64,000 nucleotides of DNA from Liquidambar formosana (Eukaryota; Streptophyta; Magnoliopsida; Saxifragales; Altingiaceae), in NCBI GenBank assembly GCA_039720395.1, contig CM077820.1, forward strand, positions 14,717,848 to 14,781,847, given 5' to 3'. Of this stretch, positions 57,080-64,000 are shown one piece after another; within the stretch, counting starts at the first letter, position 1, and each line of letters opens with the position of its first letter. Under the pieces are notes generated by a model, which was not told where the DNA came from, ran no database searches, and worked only from the letters and a program-made list of their open reading frames with translations. The position numbers were made by a program, and so were the translations under genes.

Positions 57080-57351
57080 TGCTGTGGTATGTGAAGTCTG
57101 ATGATATTGGTCAACAGGATTGAACGGGAGGTTTGGGGGGCTCCGCTCCCCAAGGGGATTGGCCGTCAGAAGACTTTGTATCTTGTATTCTCTTTTTCGT
57201 CTCAGAGCATAATGAAATTGTGTGTGTGCCATGGACGTACCTCAACTAAAGGGAACCACGTAAATTTCTGTGTTCTTGCTTCTTTAACTCTTTATTTCTT
57301 TTCTTGTTAATCGTTGTGTGTGTGGTAGAAAAAGGTTAATTTTTCCCAACA
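57080..57351 (+). mobile_element. Solo LTR, 272 bp (copia-like)
   Basis: A TGCTGTGG...CCCAACA segment interrupts a CACTTCCAAGG module and is flanked by CCAAG and CCAAA, a 4-of-5 match target duplication. The TTTTTCCCAACA end is usual for plant Ty1/copia LTRs. Other module copies lack it. No internal region remains, so it arose by recombination between LTRs. Confidence 0.75.
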
Positions 57352-57597
57352 CCAAAGACCCCGAAGCCCACGCCAAAGGTCAGTCCATTACCAACAATGC
57401 AAAGACTCTTGGGAAAATATATATATATATATATTGTATATTGTATATTGACATGAATCATGAGAGAAAAACTTATACGTAATTGTGATTCGCCTGATGT
57501 GGTATTATGAATTAAATGAGAGTAAAGTGAAAATGTTACGGTATTTTTTTTACTCCACATTCCTACTTTATTCTATGCACATTGACTCGTGATACCT

Positions 57598-58151
57598 AGG
57601 AGTGTTCATGGTTTAGGTTAAAATTGAGAACCGAACCAAATTGAATCGAATCAAATTGGTCAATTTGGTTCGGGTGTTTTTCCATTTGGTTTGGTTTTGG
57701 TTTCAATTTAAAAAAACAGAATTAATTTGGTTTGGTTTTGATTTGTGTATCAAAAAAACCAAACTGAAAAATATATAGTTATATTATAATATTATGTATT
57801 AAACTTCAATATGTAAATTTTCTATTACTTGGATTGACAGATGTTAATATGTTTCTATTTTAAAACAATATTTAATGCTTTTTTTTAGTTGACAATGTTT
57901 AATGATATTATTAAATCTATTTTTATTTTTAATTTGGATTGTCATTTTCTTATTTATTTATGTGGATCCAATCATTCAAGATTTGATGCTACTTGATAGG
58001 AGAAAACCAAAATCGAACCGAACCAAACCGATATTTTTTGGTTTGGTTTGGTATTTTTGTCCTATGATTTGGTTTTGGTTTAATAAGTACCAAATCAAAG
58101 TACTTTGATTTGATTTGAAGTTCCCTCTAAAACCGAACCACAAACACCCCC
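57598..58151. mobile_element. GGTTTGGTT-rich TIR element
   Basis: Ends AGGAGTGTTCATGGTTTAGG and, inverted, GGGGGTGTTTGTGGTTCGG bound AT-rich DNA with many GGTTTGG / CCAAACC repeats. No transposase. Such ends are seen in plant hAT-like MITEs; no 8-bp duplication was resolved. Confidence 0.6.
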
Positions 58152-59814
58152 GTACCACATAGCTATATGACAATTACACAAAGACTTACTCTAGTGATGA
58201 TCTCACCCCATTTAATAGATGTGAGAAAATCCCATTTTTCTTTGCAGAGTGGTAAAGAATAGGAAGTGACACAAAATATAAATCTAGATACATGCTTTTT
58301 GAAAACTGCTTAAAAATTTATGGAAAAAAAAAATCAAATGCTAGAAAAACAAAAAAGGGAATAGAGTAATGATACATAGGACCACTATTAGAGGACCAAA
58401 ACATAAGACTACTGATTTGGTTGAATTTGATTGGTCAGTAGTATTAACACCATTAGTAACTAAAAAAGAACTTAATATGGGAAGCTCTCAATTCCCGATT
58501 CAGACAAATGTTCTCAAAATTTAGATAAACGGGATTATAGGGCGTTTCCTCAAAATTGCTTTGATCTCCAATTTAGATCTCAAAATTGTAACACAAGCAG
58601 CATTTTTGCCGGAATGTGAAAAATATACGTTACATCTCCAATACGCCAATACTAGAATTCTAAGAATGATATGTGAGCTTTCTTTCAAAGCAAGAGGTGT
58701 TGGGTTCAACTCTCACCACTTTTTTTCAAGCTTATCCCTATGGCCTGTAATTGCTCAATGATTGTGGAACAGGGGGATTATATATATGTACCCAAGGGAT
58801 TAGTCAAGTACATAGCATTTGAAATCTCTTGATAAAAAAAGAAAAAAAAAAGGAGGATGTGAGCTATTGGAAAGAGATTCTCTCCATTAATTGGATGGTC
58901 TAATTAATTTTGAACTATTCATATCATATGAGATCCACTAAAACATATGAGATCCACGTGATAAATTTGAGTAATCTAAATTTCATTGGATCATTCATTG
59001 CATTGGAGAGGATCCTCATTCATAACCTACCAATATTAATTCTAGACCCTTGTGTGAAAGCAACACTTCCAAGGACCCCAAAGTCCCACTCAAACTGGAC
59101 AAAGGTCGTCCACTACCAACGAATTTGACAAAGACCATGGAAAAACAAAAAAAAAAAACCAAAACAAAACACAAAAAGATTCCGACATTAGTCATGATCG
59201 GAAAAATTTTATTTGCAGAGCGGTTAAAAATAGAAAATGAAACAAAATATAAATTTAACAAGAAGTTTTTTGAAAACTGTTCAAAAAATTATGGGGAAAA
59301 AAAAAAAATCAAATGCTTGAAATAAAAAAAGAAGAAATTATTAATCCACCTAAACTTTTACACTTGATTTTCTTGATAAAAGCTATGGTTGTTCACTCTT
59401 TAATTCGCAGCAAGGATTCTGACGTAAATTTTTTCTTACTGTTTTCAAGAAAAACTAGTCCCCAACTTTTTTTTTTTTTTTTTCCTTCCAAAGATTTTGC
59501 AACTGTTTCCATAGAGAATGATGGTTTTGAACTTTTGCACTCGCTCCGTCCCATTTTATTTGATCACTTTTTCATTTTGGGATGTCTCAAAATATTTGTT
59601 TACTTTAAAAAATGTATGTTATTTTCCTAAAATACTTATTTACTTTAGCTAATTTTTCCTTAGAAAATTAATCTTTTTTTGGCGGGGAGAATTTTTCGTG
59701 ACAAATTTGAAAAGCAAAAAATTTATAATTAAGTAGGTGACATAGCAATGCACTTTAATACATTGCCCTAATAGGTGTGTATGGTCAAAGTGATCAAATA
59801 AAATGGTACTCAGG
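58152..59814. repeat. Intergenic copy of 52.1-54.3 kb modules, no gene
   Basis: Carries one CACTTCCAAGG module (59030-59120), the AAATTTTATTTGCAGAGCGG segment also found at 53820, and the TTCAAGAAAAACTAGTCCCCAAC segment. Short open frames reflect Lys-rich AT DNA. Confidence 0.7.
58681..58855 (+). mobile_element. SINE-like retroposon, copy of 53250-53435
   Basis: B-box-like GGGTTCAACTCTC and an A-rich tail, at the same place in the paralogous block. The right duplication GATGTGAGCTAT is kept; the left reads GATATGTGAGCTTTC. Confidence 0.75.
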
Positions 59815-59819
59815 ACTTA

Positions 59820-60200
59820 GGAGAAAGTATTAAGGATGATGGATTTTCATTAACTGAGGGCTGTGCGTCTACTATGTCACTTCAATGGTTACTTAGCCCA
59901 ATAGAACTAATCCCAACCTGTTTTCATAACACATCATGAGGTTGTTTTGAGGAATGTCAAGGCCCTAAGGGCCCAAGGGGAGTCCAATAACATTAACCGT
60001 AGCTAATTCAATGATCACTTAGTCAAACTTGACCAGTCTTTGCTCACACCCTTTGATCAAGATTATTTTTTTTTATTTTATACAAATCAATTGAATGATG
60101 AACGTAGCACATCAAGACGAAGGTAGGTACGTAGCACAGCAATCAAGGGCCATTCCCTAACATCTCAATTTACCATGCTTTTTGATGGGCCTAAGCCTTG
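59820..60200. repeat. Orphan RLP leader and upstream segment
   Basis: GGATGATGGATTTTCATTAAC...TCTACTATGTCACTTC (59834-59885) matches the RLP1 and RLP2 leader segment, followed by TAGTCAAACTTGACC...TTTGATCAAGATT and the GTAGCACAGCAA segment of block A. No receptor coding sequence lies beside it, so it is a detached promoter remnant. Confidence 0.6.
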
Positions 60201-60377
60201 TAGTCTTGATGGGCGTAAGCCCTAAAAAATTGCTATATGCCTTGAGAGCAGTTCTCCAGGACCACAGATTTTTTCTTTCATTAATTATTATGTTGTTTTG
60301 CGCACGAATTTATCGTTACAATGATAAATACAGATGCATTGCAGTGATAGGGAATTGCATGAATATTTTCTAGAAAC

Positions 60378-60662
60378 CACCCGAAATCCAAAAATAAAAT
60401 TCTTCAACAACACACCAAACACAACAAAAAACCCAAAACTCCTGAGGCCCAAAGAAGCAAACCAATGCTGGCCATGGCCTTGATGAGCAGGACGAGACTT
60501 AAGCTCCGGATGGGGACAAATGACCCCACAACAGGAGAGAAGGAACAGACCCACAACCAAGACAGCACACCACAAAAAGCTACAACCCAAACAAAATCCA
60601 GCAACACAATCAATCCCCAAATGCATACAATGAGATTATATGTGACATTTTTCCAATGAATA
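60378..60662. other. Unidentified insertion in a block A copy
   Basis: The block A phrase CATGAATATTTTCTAGAAACCA breaks off at about 60378, and unrelated sequence of higher GC follows to about 60662. On the minus strand it is T- and G-rich with an open frame of about 100 codons that resembles no family. A LINE 3' UTR fragment is possible. Confidence 0.4.
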
Positions 60663-60901
60663 CCATGGAACACTGTCCATCTATTGTGGTGGAATTTCGT
60701 GTGAAAGAGTACACCAGTCTCGTGGATGCGAGGAATATGGCATTAATAAAAACAGTTTCTTTACATTTGTAAATACGTAAAATTAGGAAATAAAAAAAAC
60801 ATGCTTTTCCTTAATTAAATGGGCTCTGCAGTAGGCACATCTTCTAAATCTTGATGACCTTATTCAACTAAATGGGCAAAGTACCAGGAAAATCCATCGT
60901 G

Positions 60902-61055
60902 CTATGTTTGGATAAAGAAATTGTATGTGGAATTTGTTTTTGAAACGGAATTTGTAAAATTTTTAGAAGGATGAGATGAACACAATCTTTATAAAAATTT
61001 TACAAATTCCATCTCAAAAACAAATTCTACCTCCAAATTCCTTATCCAAACATAG
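60902..61055. mobile_element. Fold-back MITE, 154 bp
   Basis: Arms of about 60 bp begin CTATGTTTGGATAA and end TTATCCAAACATAG, with AGGATGAGATGAACACAATC in the loop. Lies just downstream of the RLP3 3' UTR exon. Confidence 0.85.
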
Positions 61056-61099
61056 AGTCAATTCTTTCCAAAACAATATGAAATTGGGCACCTGCTCAT

Positions 61100-61398
61100 C
61101 ACCGGCATCATGTTCCAACACATACACACATTCATATTCCCATATTACATATTTTACACCTGTAATCTCAAACATAAATTACATATGTGTTCTGAAGTAC
61201 ATGCCCAAAATAAGTTGTTTTAACATATTCCAAAATCCAACATAGTATAAAGCCTCTCATATAATCATATATCCATAGTTCAGCACAATACCAAAAAAAA
61301 AAAAAAAAAAAAAAAAAACACATATTCATCCTATTATCAAGCATCTCAAGAAGCCATCATCATCACTGGGACGATGCCACATCCCTTGTAGCTCGAAT
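61100..61398 (-). other. 3' UTR exon of RLP3
   Basis: The intron runs from 61968 (donor GTATGTGTGTAGC, 17 bases after the stop) to 61399 (acceptor CTCTTTTTGCAG), 570 bp, the shortest of the three. The exon begins ATTCGAGCTACAAGGGATG. Confidence 0.6.
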
Positions 61399-61985
61399 CT
61401 GCAAAAAGAGAAGGAAATATAATACGCCCAGGTTTCAAATAAAGAACAATGTAATAAAACATGCTATATATAATCAATATCAATAAAATAAAATAAAATA
61501 AGAAGGGAACAATACTTGATTTTCAGATCATGATTAACTCATACCAAACAAGTTTAAGGTCTAAGACCAACTCCTGTTTCATAAAGTCATAGCCATGCCC
61601 AAAATTATTTTCACATATATGATGTACAGTGGGGCTAAATTTATTCTCAGCTCAGACTCAACTATCAAACCTCCTCAACAAATGAGGCTAGAGTTGGAAG
61701 GTGAATTAGTCATCATCTTACCCCTCGAATGGTTGCGTGGTAGGTCTTAGGCATGGTGCCAGATGTGCACGTGTTGAATAGATCCATTCTATTTTACTCT
61801 TAGGAGGAAAAATTGGAGGTTTCTTTTGCATTTGCACAATTTTTTTAATATTTTCTCCCCATGCCATTGTGTTGCATAAGAAACAATACATTCACAATAA
61901 TATATAACCCCTTAATTAGTGTTGATTCCGAAATAGTCCTCAACTTATAGTTATTGCTACACACATACCTGGTAATTGGTGTTCT

Positions 61986-64000
61986 TCAATTGAGACTATT
62001 GTTTCTGCCCATCTTTCTCTTCAGCCTAGCTGCCTTCACTACCATTGCCACATATATCCAGTCTTTGGTTTCATCGACGAACCGGAAATAAGCATATCTC
62101 CAATTCTTCTTGAATAGGAGAACCCCTAAAGTTCCGCATAACCCAGTCACGAAGCCTAGCATTACAACGATGCAAAACCATACCTTTTCAGACTCATCTT
62201 CTTTGTCCTTTTCTACATAACCATCGGGTGTTGGAGCTTGAGGCGGTTCATCACCTGGGCATTTCTTTGGTAGAGGAGCTCCACAGAGTTCAAGGTTCCC
62301 AGCATAAATGGATGGGTCATCAAGAGTTTGGAGCTGATTTCCTGTCGGAATTTGTCCGGAGAAATTGTTGTAAGATAAGTTTAGGTGGCTAAGTGAAGTT
62401 AAAGCCGACACGCTTCGTGGAATCAAACCAGAAAGCTGATTTCTAGAGAGGTCAAGAGATTCCAATGACGTCAAGTTCCCTATCTTATTAGGGATGTTTC
62501 CAGTAAAATGGTTATGTGACAGATTCAAACCATGTAATCCAGAAAGGATTGTTAGCTCTCCAGGAATCATTCCAACTAGTTTGTTACTTGAAAGGTCCAT
62601 GTTTACGACAAGTCGTGATGTTTTCGTAAATTCAAGGGCTCTTCCTTTCAATACCTCCACGACGCTCTGCTTGTCCCACTCCCTTAAATAACTTTGGCTA
62701 GGGAATTGTTTCTGAGCCATGCCACTGAGATTTCCAAAACAATGAGGGATTGTTCCCATAAGATTGTTGTTTGCAAGGTCCAAGACTTGCAGCTCAGAAA
62801 GTTTACATATCCGTGTAGGGATAGTACCATTGAACATATTCTTTGGTAGCCTCAGAATTTGCAAGTTCCAGAGAATTTATTCTCGCCAAGATTCAAATAC
62901 ACCAATCCTGTGGAATTTCCCAAGGCCAAAGGAAGCTCTCCACTAAGACTATTGTTGTTCAAGTGCAACCATTGCAAATTATAAAGGTGCCCAAATGAGC
63001 TTGGAATGGCCCCTGTCAGCTTATTGGATGATAGATTAATAATATTTATTGGTTGAATATTCTTCCAACAGTTAGGAATATTTCCAGATAAGCTGTTTTT
63101 TGAGAGATCTAGATCATAAAAATTTCCTAATTTGCACAAGGAACTTGGTATCGTACCATTTATAAGGTTGTCACTAAGATATAAATTCATTAATGCAGGC
63201 ATCACATCGCCGATATTTTGTGGAAGGGGTCCACTGATCTGGTTGTGAGAGAGATCCAATCCGGAGAGATGCAAATCCTGAAACCATTTCGGGAGAGGTC
63301 CTGAGATGCTAGCATTGGAGAGATCCAGACCTATGACTTCCTTTTGCGTTCTAAGCCATTGTGGAAGAGTCCCAATGTTGCAAGAACTCATATTGAAGTA
63401 ATTGAGTTGAAAGGGAGGTAGCCAATTAGATTTCACCTTGAAGGCCAAACGGTTATTACCAATACTCAAAAATTTCAACCTTGAGAGGTTTGCGAAGTGA
63501 ACTTCTGAGAGTTTACCTTCCAAGGAATTGGAAGAGATGTCTAACCACTTGAGGTCTAAAAGTTGTCCAAGAGAATCTGGAATGGCCCCATTCAAATGAT
63601 TACCAGAAAGATGTAATTCCATCAAGGCCGACGATGCCCCCAGTGTTTCCGGAATGGTCCCATTCAACTGATTGTAAGAAAGGTCTAATTCTCTCAAGGT
63701 TGACAATCTTCCAAGCGAAGCAGGAATCGTACCACTGAATAAATTCCACCTAAGATCAAGCTGATTTAATTTCTTAAGATGTCCTAACCGATCTGACAAA
63801 TGACCACTGAAATTACAACCGGCTAAACTCAGTTCCTCCAAATCATATTCAATGCATCCAGATAAATTTCTCGGAGTTTCTAACTCTCCATGAAGTAGGA
63901 AATTAAAAGACAAATCTAATGATTTCAAGTGACAATGATTCCATAAGATCATTGCTAACCCACCCTCAATGCTATTGAAATCATTGGATGCAAGATTGAG
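61986..64000 (-). pseudogene. RLP3, receptor-like protein, 5' part beyond window, one frameshift
   Basis: The minus strand is open at the window edge (HLNLASNDFNSIEGGL-like from 64000), so the signal peptide and first LRRs lie outside. Visible parts are LRRs, the NWLPPFQL and LPQWLRTQKEV segments, the island (SVVEVLKGRALEF, NMDLSSNKLVG), LCGAPLPKKCPGDEP, TM helix and a basic tail with YAYF. At about 62865-62870 the ENKFSG codons run directly into the LQILRLPKN codons. Compared with RLP2, about 34 bases coding NIPKWIGE are gone, which shifts the frame to a stop after ENKFSGTCKF. It also lacks one LRR after HNQISG compared with RLP2. The remaining frame downstream is open to the natural stop. 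Confidence 0.9.

Overview
This window looks like nuclear DNA of a eudicot plant: AT-rich, dense in short transposons, with GT-AG introns and plant-specific protein families. The exact genus cannot be told from the sequence. All recognisable protein genes of size lie on the minus strand. They form a receptor-like protein (RLP) cluster of the extracellular leucine-rich-repeat, EIX/Cf type. Three RLP copies sit about 20 kb apart: RLP1 (21316-24780, intact), RLP2 (42308-45525, full length but with one nonsense codon and one 5-base insertion) and RLP3 (61986 to beyond the window end, one frameshifting deletion). Each copy has an unusual intron only 17-20 bases after its stop codon, and a 3' UTR exon 0.6-2.1 kb downstream. 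A fourth 3' UTR exon (7437-7846) has no receptor in front of it and marks a lost copy.

Layout. 1-730: a 403-bp tandem duplication. 1073-3138: a complete small LTR retrotransposon with TSD, PBS and PPT but only a gag-like ORF. 6.2-6.6 kb: an inverted/tandem repeat. 7.4-10.5 kb: ghost RLP unit. 11.1-12.3 kb: TIR element with GC-rich cargo. 13.3-16.6 kb: two pseudogenes meeting tail to tail, an LRK10-like kinase (+) and a five-exon gene resembling plant Mediator-associated protein 2 (-). 17.3-18.9 kb: LINE fragment, SINE with perfect TSD, MITE. 19.6-24.8 kb: RLP1. 24.9-26.1 kb: three large fold-back elements in the RLP1 upstream region. 25.2-28.2 kb and 30.8-39.85 kb: two copies of the same intergenic block, the second expanded by a six-unit, 7.2-kb array of 1.2-kb repeats, each carrying the same SINE. 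39.9-45.8 kb: RLP2. 46-61 kb: MITEs, a candidate Helitron, SINEs, a solo LTR, and a PIF/Harbinger-type element carrying an exon fragment like the N-terminus of IRE-family AGC kinases. 61.1-64 kb: RLP3.

How the parts relate. The window reads as a birth-and-death resistance-gene cluster. The repeating unit is 3' UTR exon, UTR intron, receptor, promoter, then intergenic block. Receptor copies differ by in-frame gain and loss of LRR segments (83-residue triplication and about 73-residue loss in RLP1; 21-residue triplication in RLP2). The most unusual structures are the SINE-bearing 1.2-kb array, the fold-back trio upstream of the only intact receptor, and the gene-fragment-carrying TIR elements. 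No system could be shown to be truly new from sequence alone.
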